Source of the DNA: Vibrio gigantis
GTDB lineage: Bacteria; Pseudomonadota; Gammaproteobacteria; Enterobacterales; Vibrionaceae
DNA length: 64,000 nt
Assembly (NCBI RefSeq): GCF_024347515.1
Contig: NZ_AP025492.1
Span: 1,860,001 to 1,924,000, forward strand
Direction of reading: 5' to 3'
The notes below the pieces were generated by a model. That model saw only the letters and a list, made by a program, of their open reading frames with translations. It had not been told where the DNA came from and ran no database searches. Made by a program: the position numbers and the translations under genes. Of the stretch, positions 55,608 to 64,000 are shown piece by piece (within the stretch, counting starts at the first letter, position 1; each line of letters begins with the position of its first letter).

Positions 55608-58600
55608 ATGCCGGATGCAAAACCAAACAAGTCAGGTAACGTAAAGAAAACGGTAGGGATCTCAGCCTTAGCCTCTGTCGCGTTTTTTACTGTCGCTTCT
55701 AGCGTCATTCTGTTAACACCCCTCAATGCTTATCTGGTTTGGGCGCTTGCCACGGCTGCCATTTTATCAACCTTGGTTGGTGTCATTTGCTACTGGGTAG
55801 TAATTAAGCGCAGCGCAAAATCACAAGAAGAGTCACTAGACAAAGAGCTGATTCAGAAACGACAAAAGCAGCTGGCTAACCATTTCAAGCGTATGATAAG
55901 TGGACAAAAACGTAAGACACGTTTAACCAGCCGCTATGACCAGCCTATCTATTTGCTGTTAAGCCAAAATCCGAACAAAGACAAAAGCATCATCACGCAA
56001 ATGGGTTATGAGGCGTATAAGCTTGACGACTTTGGCAATGACATCGAATTCCCTATCCTATTTTGGGTTAGCGAGCATTCGATTTTAGTCTCTATCAGTA
56101 TGGGTGAAGACCAACACCCTGAATATCTAAAAACACTCAGTCAGTCTCTAACCGCATGGCGACCAAGACAAGCGGCTAACGGCTTGCTGCTCACGACTGA
56201 CGTGTCATCGCTATTAGAGAACAACGAGCAAATTACCCAACAGGCTGATGAACTCAAGTCGACCATTAAGACATTTAACCAAGCGTTTGGTGTTAGCCTA
56301 CCGATTTATAACGTTATCTCAAACATGGGAAGTATCAGTGATTTCTGTCAGTTCTTCTCTGCTTTTGATGAGTCAAAGAGAGACGAAGTGTTTGGCGCGA
56401 CAGCCCCGTATTCCAAACACGGCGGTATCGATGCCGATTGGTTTAATGATGAATATGACCACTTAATCAGTGAACTGATTGCCAATATGAGCAATGCACT
56501 TGCTGGGCAGTTGAATCAAGATTATCGAAACTCCATCGCGAGCGCCCCATTCCAGTTTGGTTTATTGAAACAGAACTTGTGGTTGTTTTTAAATCGCCTA
56601 TACCGCGGAGAACAACTCAGCGATGCACTTCAGTTTAGAGGGTTTTACTTCACTCATGATGGTCAAAGCTCCGCACAATCAGACTTACTGGCAAGCACTG
56701 TCTCCTATTCTTTCGGTCACGAGCACTATCAACAGAACGAGCAAATCCCGGTAAACCAAACCTTGTTTGCCCAATACTTGATGACGCATGTGATCTTGGC
56801 GGAGCACGAACTGGTTGGCGTGAACAAACGTAAAGAGAATACTCTTCTGGTTAACCAAGTGCTGTTTACACTCTCTTGGATAGGTTTGCTCGCCGCTGTG
56901 TTACTGGTGATTAAGTTTGATTTTGATTTCCAGAACCAACGTGAGACCAGAGCCGACGTGATGCTTGAGCGTTATAAGGAAGCGATCTCTGCATCTCCTT
57001 ATGACATCGAGAACATGGCCGATAACATCCCGAACCTGTTCTCACTGCAAAGAATCTACAACCTCTACAATCAGCCAGAACCTTGGTATACCTTACCATT
57101 TATGCCTAATCCAAGTATTAAGGCAGAGGTCGAAGAGGCGTATTTCGCCGAGTTACAGCAAGTTCTAATCCCTTCAATGGAAAACACGCTGGAGAAAGAT
57201 CTCTTCGTCTATGTGAACTTAGAAGATCAGTCACAAACCCTCTCTTTGCTGAATAACTATCGCTTACTCTTCAGCAAAGACAGAACAAACGTACAAGAGC
57301 TTAAAAACTACTACGTTCGTACGCTGCAAGATCAAGGTGAAGCCGACAGCGTCAACATTGCTCAACTCGAAGTGCTGTTGGATGACATCTTTGCCCGTAA
57401 TCTGACTCCAGTTAAATCAAACCATGATTTAGAAAGTTTAGCTAAGAAGGTCATCACTCAAACCGGTATTGAGACGCTGCTGTACGAACACATTCAGAGC
57501 TCACCAGATTACTCAAAACGTGTCGATATTCGTGGCGAACTGGGTGATAACTTCAATTCGGTATTCAAATTCTCACCAAGTTTTGCCGGCTACTTGGTTC
57601 CATATATCTATACACCAACCGGCTTTAATGAACTCGACTTATCGGTAAACTCCCCGACTTTAATGTCTGCATTACAATCTTATGAAGGCGTGGCGGGCGC
57701 GTACCCTAGCGCATTGGAGCTTCACCGTATTAGCCGAGAGCTCAAGCAGACTTACCAAAACGATTACATTAACTATTGGCGTGACCTAATTCGTAATGTC
57801 GAAGTCAAAGAAGTTGCCGACCCGACACAATTAAAAAATGCATTAGCTAGCCTATCTGAAGCAAGCAATAACCCAATCGTTAGCCTGTATTCAACGATTG
57901 CTAAATACACCTATGTGGAACTTGAAATCCCCGCTCAGGATGACAAAAAACAAGACCCTGCAAGCATGCCGATTCAAGATCCTGATAAAAAGGAATCCGC
58001 TCGTCAGATATCACTCAGCTTCCAAGCCTACAAAAAGCAAGTTACCGCTAATGACCAAGGTAAAAAGCCAATAGACAACCTACTTACAGCGTTTATCAAC
58101 GCGAATAAGTGGGGAGATAAGTTTTACGAGGCTAAAGAGCCCCAGAAGGTCGCCTTTGATACGCTATCTGCGACTCTACAGGCTGGTAATCCTATTGCTT
58201 CACTCGCGAGCTTGTCCAGCAATCACCTAGAAGCCGCTGAAGAACTCGTGAACAAAGTGGTTCATCAAAGCAATGAAACCGTGATGTCACTGGCTCATGA
58301 TTATCTTAATACCGCTTGGTCGAACGAGATCTACCAGCCTTATCAACAACGTTTAGCTTCGTTTTATCCGTTCAATCGAAAATCAAAATCTGACGTGAGT
58401 GTCGCCGACGTTAAAGCCTTCTTCGTGACCAATGGAATCGTCGATAAGTTCCACCAGACTCGCCTCAATGGTTTCATCAAGAACAGTGATGAAGCGCCCT
58501 ATTTGCCGGGTTTACTACCGAGGACTGGGTTGTCGATTACACCTGACGTTTGGACAATGATGGATAAAGCGGCTGATATTAAAAGTGCCCTGTTTTTGGC

Positions 58601-59000
58601 CGATCCGTCCAATGTGTTGATCAATTTCCAATTGAAAGCCGTCGATATGACACCGAACATTACGGAGTTTTCCATCATATCTGATAAACCTATCTTCACT
58701 TACCGACACGGCCCAACGCTTTGGAGCCAACAATCATGGCAAGGTGATGCGAAGTTTATCGAAAAACTCGGTGTTCAACTCAATGCTCAAGACTCAACCA
58801 TAGGCCAAGATACTGTGAAAGGTACATGGAGCTGGTTCCGCTTATTTGGGCCAAACGTGAACTTTACGTCTGCTCAAAATACTCAAGTTGAATTCGTCTA
58901 TGGAGACAGCAAAGTTAAGCTCACCATCAAAACCCAAGGCCAGTCAAACCCATTTGTACCAGGGTTCTTCTCAGGGTTCTCTCTGCCAAGTGGAATTTAA
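55608..59000 (+). CDS. tssM: T6SS membrane protein TssM (IcmF)
   Basis: 1,130 residues. Two membrane helices near the N-terminus (about 16-36 and 43-65), a cytoplasmic domain, a third helix (about 418-437, LLVNQVLFTLSWIGLLAAVLLVI) and a large periplasmic IcmF region ending with the WSWFRLFGPN-containing domain that meets TssJ. The usual P-loop after QPIYLLLS reads QNPNKDKS (120-127) and has no GxxxxGK[ST], so ATP binding is doubtful. It follows tssL by two bases. Confidence 0.92.
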   Translation: MPDAKPNKSGNVKKTVGISALASVAFFTVASSVILLTPLNAYLVWALATAAILSTLVGVICYWVVIKRSAKSQEESLDKELIQKRQKQLANHFKRMISGQKRKTRLTSRYDQPIYLLLSQNPNKDKSIITQMGYEAYKLDDFGNDIEFPILFWVSEHSILVSISMGEDQHPEYLKTLSQSLTAWRPRQAANGLLLTTDVSSLLENNEQITQQADELKSTIKTFNQAFGVSLPIYNVISNMGSISDFCQFFSAFDESKRDEVFGATAPYSKHGGIDADWFNDEYDHLISELIANMSNALAGQLNQDYRNSIASAPFQFGLLKQNLWLFLNRLYRGEQLSDALQFRGFYFTHDGQSSAQSDLLASTVSYSFGHEHYQQNEQIPVNQTLFAQYLMTHVILAEHELVGVNKRKENTLLVNQVLFTLSWIGLLAAVLLVIKFDFDFQNQRETRADVMLERYKEAISASPYDIENMADNIPNLFSLQRIYNLYNQPEPWYTLPFMPNPSIKAEVEEAYFAELQQVLIPSMENTLEKDLFVYVNLEDQSQTLSLLNNYRLLFSKDRTNVQELKNYYVRTLQDQGEADSVNIAQLEVLLDDIFARNLTPVKSNHDLESLAKKVITQTGIETLLYEHIQSSPDYSKRVDIRGELGDNFNSVFKFSPSFAGYLVPYIYTPTGFNELDLSVNSPTLMSALQSYEGVAGAYPSALELHRISRELKQTYQNDYINYWRDLIRNVEVKEVADPTQLKNALASLSEASNNPIVSLYSTIAKYTYVELEIPAQDDKKQDPASMPIQDPDKKESARQISLSFQAYKKQVTANDQGKKPIDNLLTAFINANKWGDKFYEAKEPQKVAFDTLSATLQAGNPIASLASLSSNHLEAAEELVNKVVHQSNETVMSLAHDYLNTAWSNEIYQPYQQRLASFYPFNRKSKSDVSVADVKAFFVTNGIVDKFHQTRLNGFIKNSDEAPYLPGLLPRTGLSITPDVWTMMDKAADIKSALFLADPSNVLINFQLKAVDMTPNITEFSIISDKPIFTYRHGPTLWSQQSWQGDAKFIEKLGVQLNAQDSTIGQDTVKGTWSWFRLFGPNVNFTSAQNTQVEFVYGDSKVKLTIKTQGQSNPFVPGFFSGFSLPSGI

Positions 59001-59724
59001 TAGTGCTCCGTCTAATAGCTCGCCCTCTCTACCGAGGCGAGCTAAACCCACCGAAGGTGATGTTTCTTCTAACCGGAAGAGTTCCACTGATGAACAGCTC
59101 AGACGCACGCTCCAAAAGCATGGCTATACCGACCTTACTCGCTTAAGCTCGCGAGTATTTAAAGCTCAGCATCGTAGCTGTGGATGGGTCACCATCAAAT
59201 ATGCTCACAAACTAAAACACCGCCACTATCTAAAACAAGAGGCAGAGTTTCTTTATTCCAACACTGATTTAGATACACAAGACACTTACCCAAAATATCT
59301 CGACTACTTTTCTAGCCACCAACACGACTTTCTCGTACTTTCTCACATCAATGGTCAAACACTACTGGAGATGTTAAGCGACTCAAAGATGACTGATCAT
59401 TCGTCTTGTCAATTCATTAGCTCACTAGAAACCGCTATAAACCAAATCCATAAACTGGGATTCGTTCATGGTGATCTCAAGCCGTCCAATATAGTCATCA
59501 GCGAACAAGGACGGGCGCATCTTATCGACTTTGGGTCTGTCACCCAAATGGGAATGGATAGAGACAAGCTTCGCTTTAATAGCTACACCCCTCGATATTC
59601 TAGAGAGCACACTATCACCAGCAAATTGGACGATTGGTTCGCACTTGCGGTGATATTGGAATCACTGTCGGATGTAAGAAGCTTACCGAGCCGCTACCAG
59701 GTCTTTCTCAAACAGCACCACTAA
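58990..59724 (+). CDS. T6SS-linked Ser/Thr protein kinase (PpkA-like, soluble)
   Basis: 244 residues from the GTG at 58990, which overlaps tssM by eleven bases. An in-frame ATG at 58888 lies deep inside tssM and the extra part is low-complexity, so the start is uncertain. Kinase motifs: catalytic lysine in GWVTIKYA (K70), HGDLKPSNIVI (D162) and DFGS (180-183). The glycine loop is weak. No membrane helix. In Pseudomonas the kinase PpkA acts on Fha and is opposed by PppA; no phosphatase gene is in the window. Confidence 0.82.
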   Translation: MEFNSAPSNSSPSLPRRAKPTEGDVSSNRKSSTDEQLRRTLQKHGYTDLTRLSSRVFKAQHRSCGWVTIKYAHKLKHRHYLKQEAEFLYSNTDLDTQDTYPKYLDYFSSHQHDFLVLSHINGQTLLEMLSDSKMTDHSSCQFISSLETAINQIHKLGFVHGDLKPSNIVISEQGRAHLIDFGSVTQMGMDRDKLRFNSYTPRYSREHTITSKLDDWFALAVILESLSDVRSLPSRYQVFLKQHH

Positions 59725-59751
59725 CCCAACGGTATCGGCAGACACAAAAAA

Positions 59752-59771
59752 GCGGATGACCAATCATCCGC
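59752..59771. terminator. Terminator between kinase and convergent unknown gene
   Basis: GCGGATGA-CCAA-TCATCCGC. An A-run precedes it, giving a T-run on the minus strand; on the plus strand a weaker ATTTATT follows. It ends the T6SS operon and the convergent gene. Confidence 0.85.
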
Positions 59772-59802
59772 ATTTATTCGATTTAACAGAAACTGATTGT
59801 CG

Positions 59803-61032
59803 TTATTCAGGAACCAACAGAGATTCCAAACCACCAGCCACTGTTGCAGCGAGTGCTTTAGGTGCCAGGCTCTCTTTTACGCTCTCTTTGATCGTCGTGC
59901 CATTGAAGAAATTCTTAACCTGCTGTTTTCTTACTGCTTTAGTAAATGCTTTTTCATCAGTTCCCGGTATAAAGTTAGGCTCACCGCGTGCAGCATTGAG
60001 CACCTGTTTCACACCTGGCTTGTTACTCTCCAATGCAATTTCACTATTGGCAATAAACGCCTTCGCCTCTTCTTGCAGAGTAGCGTAAGCACTCAGGGTC
60101 GACTTCTGGAAAGACAACTTTATAACAGAAGGATCTGTATTCACTTTAAAACCAAACTTTCGCTTAATTCTGCGCGTTAAACGAGTCTTCATGTTTGGCG
60201 GTGGTGGCGTAATGTCGGTTATTGATAAGAAGTTATATGGAGAGCTATAACACGGCATGCACACCATGTATGACGCAATCACGGGGATCTCTTCCATTTT
60301 CATCTTGAACCAATCACGGAAGAAGTTAGCGCCGATTACATCTCTCTTTTGATTAAGCATCAGACACTCTTGCTTAAACTTACGAAACTTTCTTTCCATT
60401 ACCCATTTGTCGTATAAGCCGCGGAAAAAATTAAAAATAGATAGGACAGCTTTAACAATACTGGTGACGGTCGCACCAATACCAGAACTCGCTAAGTTAA
60501 TTGCAATCACACCACCATGCGCTAATGCGATCATTGAATCTTGAACAGCAACAGCGCGGATCTCGCCACGAATTTTATCTATTACATCGGCGCCCACGCG
60601 AGTGGTTGTCATCGAGCTCAAGTGACGAGTTTTATGATTGTTTGCCGCTTTACCTAAAGCGGAGTAAATTCGACTGGCTGCCTCTTTAATATCATCAATA
60701 GCAGGTGCTAAATCTGCGAAGATCTTCTTAACCAAGCTAGGGATCATGCTTAGTATTTGAGCTTTTATGTCATCCATCGCAATGCTGGTGATGCTCTTCG
60801 CATAATCTAAGAACTTCTCTTTGATTTGCTCGGTAATATTTTCAATCATCCCTGCGAGGCTTGTTCCACTCCCTGTCACAGCCTCTGTTATGGTACCGGT
60901 TAAACTGTCTACTTCTGTTGCCGCAGCCACGGCAATTTTAACTTTGTCGATTTTGGTTACACCCACCAAATCTGCGTTCGCGAACAGCGATAGCATATCT
61001 TTCTGAATGAGAGTCAGCCCACTATTTGGCAT
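59803..61032 (-). CDS. Unknown 409-residue protein convergent to the T6SS operon; candidate cargo
   Basis: I recognise no domain. The ATG at 61032 has GGGAG eight bases upstream, preferred over a GTG at 61059. There is no signal peptide. Residues about 80-140 are amphipathic helices (IPSLVKKIFADLAPAIDDI), and 165-215 hold a hydrophobic stretch (ALAHGGVIAINLASSG, VKAVLSIFNFF) that could insert in a membrane. A CMPC pair, a PPPP run and a basic patch (RLTRRIKRKFGFK) follow. It adjoins the last T6SS gene, faces it, and has no visible small partner gene. An effector or structural accessory is a guess from context. Confidence 0.5.
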   Translation of the reverse strand: MPNSGLTLIQKDMLSLFANADLVGVTKIDKVKIAVAAATEVDSLTGTITEAVTGSGTSLAGMIENITEQIKEKFLDYAKSITSIAMDDIKAQILSMIPSLVKKIFADLAPAIDDIKEAASRIYSALGKAANNHKTRHLSSMTTTRVGADVIDKIRGEIRAVAVQDSMIALAHGGVIAINLASSGIGATVTSIVKAVLSIFNFFRGLYDKWVMERKFRKFKQECLMLNQKRDVIGANFFRDWFKMKMEEIPVIASYMVCMPCYSSPYNFLSITDITPPPPNMKTRLTRRIKRKFGFKVNTDPSVIKLSFQKSTLSAYATLQEEAKAFIANSEIALESNKPGVKQVLNAARGEPNFIPGTDEKAFTKAVRKQQVKNFFNGTTIKESVKESLAPKALAATVAGGLESLLVPE

Positions 61033-61353
61033 CACACGTTCTCCCTGTAACAAGTCCACTGTAAATTTGAAAAGTTACTTGAACGACTAAGTACCTCTGA
61101 AAAGCTCGAGGTTTATAAACTTCAACCTGAACAATTCAACCCTGATCGCACTACGACACAATCCATGCCGTTATTCTTTGTTAAATAAAGGTTAACATAT
61201 AAAATATCTATTCATATTAAGGAAGTCTATTTTTTACTCTCAGATTCCAAAAACCACAATTAACCCTCCGAAAATCATGCATTTCCACCAAATTCCACTA
61301 CGCTTTATTAGCATGGAATACAGCAATCTGATTAAATTTTTTAGGGACGAAAA
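61033..61353. promoter_or_regulatory. Divergent gap between the unknown gene and the REC-HD-GYP gene
   Basis: About 320 bases, AT-rich around 61180-61330, without a convincing gene. It should hold the promoters of both divergent genes. AGGGA precedes the plus-strand ATG. No recognised operator or sigma-54 site. Confidence 0.35.
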
Positions 61354-62397
61354 ATGAATCAAATTACGACAGACAAGCCTATTGTTCTGGTAGTCGACGA
61401 TATCCCAGATAATATCCATACCCTCTCAGGGATCCTAAACGATGAGTTTAAAATTAAAGCTGCTACGTCCGGTGCAAAAGCTTTAAAAATCGCCACTTCA
61501 TCACCGAAACCACACCTTATTCTTCTTGATATTATGATGCCGGGAATGGATGGCTATGAGGTATGTCGCCGACTTAAAAGTGACCCGGTCACTGCGGATA
61601 TCCCCGTTATCTTTGTTACTGCGAAAACCGATGTCGTCGATGAACAAAAGGGGTTTGAACTTGGCGCCGTTGATTACATCACCAAGCCAGTGAGCCCTCC
61701 AATAGTGAAAGCTCGTGTGGTGACTCATATTTCTCTCTATGACCAAAACTTAGCGCTTTCTCAAAAAGTGAGGCTGAGAACAGAAGCGTTAGCCATGAGT
61801 AGACTCGAGATTATCCGAAAACTGGGGCGCGCAGCGGAATACAAAGATAATGAAACCGGTATGCACGTTGTACGAATGAGCTACTACTCCAAAATTCTTG
61901 CCCAGCAGCTCGACGTCAGTGATGAGTGGGTCGAACTTCTTTTCCAAGCTGCACCAATGCATGACATCGGTAAAATTGGTATCCCCGACTCTATTCTTGG
62001 GAAACCTGGAAAGCTCGATGCGGACGAATGGGCAATTATGCAAACCCACGTCACCATTGGCGGCGATATCATTGGAGACAACGACTCTAAGCTGCTGAAA
62101 CTCGCTCAAGAAATTGCTCTTTACCACCATGAAAAATGGGATGGCAGTGGCTACCCTCACAAACTTTCAGGCGAAGATATCCCGTTAAGCGCACGTATTG
62201 TCGCTATTGCCGACGTATTTGATGCACTCACTAGCGAGCGACCATACAAACAAGCTTGGCCAATCGAAAAAGCGATAGGCCTGATACAAGAAGAAGCTGG
62301 CCAGCACTTTGACCCTAACTTGGTGCCGATCTTCATTAGTAAGCTCGACGAGATGCTCACCATCAAAGACTCTTTTACTGATGAACTAGAACACTAA
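61354..62397 (+). CDS. Response regulator with HD-GYP output (RpfG-like)
   Basis: 347 residues. The receiver domain (about 9-125) has the acidic pair VVDDIPDN, phosphoacceptor D59 ([13 protein letters not shown]) and K111. The HD-GYP domain (about 150-335) keeps [10 protein letters not shown] at 203-212 and [11 protein letters not shown] at 258-268, so it should hydrolyse cyclic-di-GMP. The hybrid kinase follows 32 bases later on the same strand, the probable partner. Confidence 0.92.
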   Translation: MNQITTDKPIVLVVDDIPDNIHTLSGILNDEFKIKAATSGAKALKIATSSPKPHLILLDIMMPGMDGYEVCRRLKSDPVTADIPVIFVTAKTDVVDEQKGFELGAVDYITKPVSPPIVKARVVTHISLYDQNLALSQKVRLRTEALAMSRLEIIRKLGRAAEYKDNETGMHVVRMSYYSKILAQQLDVSDEWVELLFQAAPMHDIGKIGIPDSILGKPGKLDADEWAIMQTHVTIGGDIIGDNDSKLLKLAQEIALYHHEKWDGSGYPHKLSGEDIPLSARIVAIADVFDALTSERPYKQAWPIEKAIGLIQEEAGQHFDPNLVPIFISKLDEMLTIKDSFTDELEH

Positions 62398-62404
62398 GTA
62401 CGCT

Positions 62405-62434
62405 GGTACTTTATGAACACAGGTACTTTATGAA
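62405..62434 (+). repeat. Duplicated start region with a six-codon leader frame
   Basis: GGTACTTTATGAA occurs at 62405-62417 and again at 62422-62434. The first copy opens ATG (62413) AAC ACA GGT ACT TTA TGA, whose stop overlaps the kinase ATG (62430) as ATGA. It could couple translation, or be a by-product of the duplication. Confidence 0.5.
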
Positions 62435-64000
62435 TACTGTTTCTAAATTTGCTACTGACTCAAAAATAATCTTAGTCTCTTTTATCGTAGCCACCATAGT
62501 GCTCTTTTCGGTGGCAGTTGCTGCGTGGTTTAACCTAAACAATCGTTTTGTTGGTATCGAGGACTACGCCGTAAGTACTCAGCTGCTTACCTCTCTTGAT
62601 AAGCTTCGAGTCCACGAACTCTCTTTTAGTAATGAGCGTAAGCCTCAATCAGCACAGCTCTTTAACAAGGAAGCCGAGCTGACGAAACTGCTAGTCGAAA
62701 CCTTTGCGACGCATAATAACGATCAACATGCACAACTTTCACTTGAAAGATATCTAGACCAATTCAGGCAATACACTGAGTTAATTGAATTAAGTGACAC
62801 AGCTCGCGACCGTATGAACCGAAAGTCACTGGCGGCGACGGATCTTCTCACCGAGATGCAAAGCTCTCACAAAGACACGATCAATACTGTTAGCCAAGAC
62901 GTGAAGCAGCTTAGAATATTAAGTGAAGATCAAGCCTATAGAGTAATGAAAATTGGTGGGCTCACAACACTCAGTGCCAAAGTTCAAAACTTAGAAAAGG
63001 AATTTCTGCTGACTGGTTCGCCACAAAAGTATGCGTTAACCAAGATTGAAATCCAGAAGGTATCAGCATTAATTACTCAGCTTAAAAACGAGGTCACAGA
63101 CCCACAAGGCACGGAGTTACTACAAACCGTCCAACAAGCTCAGAACCGTTACTACACCAACTTGGTTCAACTACAAGGCTTGTCGAGGTCAGCGGTGCAA
63201 CTCAAAACATCCATCACTAAACAAATATCTCGCAGTGGCATAGAATTATCACGCGCTTCAACGGATCTTAATGAGCAACAACAACGGTTGTTAACCGATC
63301 TCAACCAACAGATTGGGCATGCTCAAGCTCGCCTTTCATCTCAGCTTTCAATTGGTGAAAACCTGTTGGTGATTCAAACGCTATTGAGTCAATCAGAGCA
63401 GCTTAACCGTGACTTTTCATTGGCTAAACCAGATGACCAATCGGTGATATCAGAACAAGTCTTTACTTTGATCGGTGAAATGCAGTCTGTGTCACTCACA
63501 GCGGCTGACATTCTGACGTTATACGCACCTGAAATGAATATCACCGCATTTGATCAACACGTGGCATTTTACGAAGCTGAGTTTTCTAACCTAGCCAGAT
63601 CTCAGCTACTCAGCCATCAAGTTTTGAAAGAGATGAACGCCAATTTCACTCAACTACACGACTTAGTCTCCGAAGCTTATATAGCAAAAAGTGACAGCGT
63701 AAAAGACTCTTCGAGTGTCTCTTTCCATCTTGCAATTGGTGGCTTGATCTTCTTCTTTATCATTATCTTGATGGGCTTACTCGCCAACAAAGCACATTCG
63801 GCCTTAGAAGCTTTCGCACACAGTCTAGCCGAAGCAAGAGATGAGGCCGATGCCGCAAACCAAGCAAAATCCGACTTCCTCGCTAATATGAGTCACGAAA
63901 TTCGCACACCAATGAACGCCATCATTGGCATGAGTTATCTCGCATTAAAAACTGATTTAACCAAGGCGCAGCGTAACTATATTCACAAAGTGAAGCTCTC
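62430..64000 (+). CDS. Hybrid-type sensor histidine kinase, N-terminal part (runs off right edge)
   Basis: At least 523 residues are visible. Membrane helix 1 is about 13-33, then a long helical periplasmic domain (about 35-430), helix 2 (about 432-452) and a coiled linker into the dimerisation domain. The H-box [14 protein letters not shown] has the phosphorylated His at about 489; this H-box style is typical of hybrid kinases, but the receiver and phosphotransfer parts lie past the edge. AGG six bases before the ATG supports the start. It is transcribed with the HD-GYP regulator before it, presumably feeding it phosphate. Confidence 0.87.
   Translation, partial: MNTVSKFATDSKIILVSFIVATIVLFSVAVAAWFNLNNRFVGIEDYAVSTQLLTSLDKLRVHELSFSNERKPQSAQLFNKEAELTKLLVETFATHNNDQHAQLSLERYLDQFRQYTELIELSDTARDRMNRKSLAATDLLTEMQSSHKDTINTVSQDVKQLRILSEDQAYRVMKIGGLTTLSAKVQNLEKEFLLTGSPQKYALTKIEIQKVSALITQLKNEVTDPQGTELLQTVQQAQNRYYTNLVQLQGLSRSAVQLKTSITKQISRSGIELSRASTDLNEQQQRLLTDLNQQIGHAQARLSSQLSIGENLLVIQTLLSQSEQLNRDFSLAKPDDQSVISEQVFTLIGEMQSVSLTAADILTLYAPEMNITAFDQHVAFYEAEFSNLARSQLLSHQVLKEMNANFTQLHDLVSEAYIAKSDSVKDSSSVSFHLAIGGLIFFFIIILMGLLANKAHSALEAFAHSLAEARDEADAANQAKSDFLANMSHEIRTPMNAIIGMSYLALKTDLTKAQRNYIHKVKL

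Noticed and set aside
58888..58989. Earlier ATG start for the kinase
   Set aside because: Overlaps tssM by over 100 bases and adds low-complexity Ser-rich residues; kept as an alternative only.
59756..60180. Two plus-strand frames (110 and 127 codons) at the kinase/unknown junction, considered as an immunity gene
   Set aside because: Begin in the terminator and run antisense to the unknown gene, with no ribosome site.

Overview
The window looks like a chromosomal segment of a marine gammaproteobacterium, most likely a Vibrio (Vibrionaceae). This rests on overall protein resemblance, the AcnD/PrpF form of the methylcitrate cycle, a DUF2750 protein, a LapA/BpfA-type giant adhesin and a complete type VI secretion (T6SS) operon. 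No rRNA or tRNA gene, insertion sequence, CRISPR array or prophage was recognised.

Layout. (1) 1-9229, minus: N-terminal part of a giant type I-secreted adhesin with a LapG-type TAAG site and two tandem arrays, about ten copies of a 327-bp unit that look identical and about sixteen of a 300-bp unit. The gene runs off the left edge. Divergent from it are a TolC-family outer-membrane protein and an OmpA-like protein (9633-11557). (2) 11693-19927: ordinary chromosomal genes: DUF2750, a TPR-GGDEF protein, queC/queE, a YidA-like HAD phosphatase, a Nudix protein fused to a degenerate PAP2 membrane domain, a GNAT acetyltransferase and two small envelope proteins. (3) 20059-29008, minus: propionate catabolism, GntR regulator-prpB-prpC-acnD-prpF-prpE, with palindromic operators upstream. 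(4) 29370-32543, minus: a large sensor HD-GYP protein. (5) 32916-59724, plus: T6SS with all 13 core components: vgrG, a DUF6931-like gene, PAAR, tssA, hcp, tssB, tssC, a tssC paralogue, tssE, tssF, tssG, clpV, a three-gene sensor/transporter/binding-protein module, FHA protein, tssJ, tssK, tssL, tssM and a Ser/Thr kinase. A convergent unknown gene (59803-61032) follows. (6) 61354-64000, plus: a REC-HD-GYP regulator and a hybrid histidine kinase cut by the right edge.

How it works together. Much of the window concerns surface behaviour and cyclic-di-GMP: the adhesin type is classically held or released under c-di-GMP control, a GGDEF protein lies nearby, and the T6SS is flanked on both sides by HD-GYP proteins. 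The most unusual part is the module inside the T6SS operon at 47314-51594: a receptor-like sensor (two periplasmic regions plus a HAMP-like segment) fused to an MFS permease, followed by two exported solute-binding proteins. It suggests that this T6SS is tied to sensing or import of a small molecule. Other T6SS oddities are a second TssC-like protein, a TssL ending in a SPOR domain instead of an OmpA-like domain, a TssM without a recognisable P-loop, and a kinase/FHA pair with no phosphatase gene in view.
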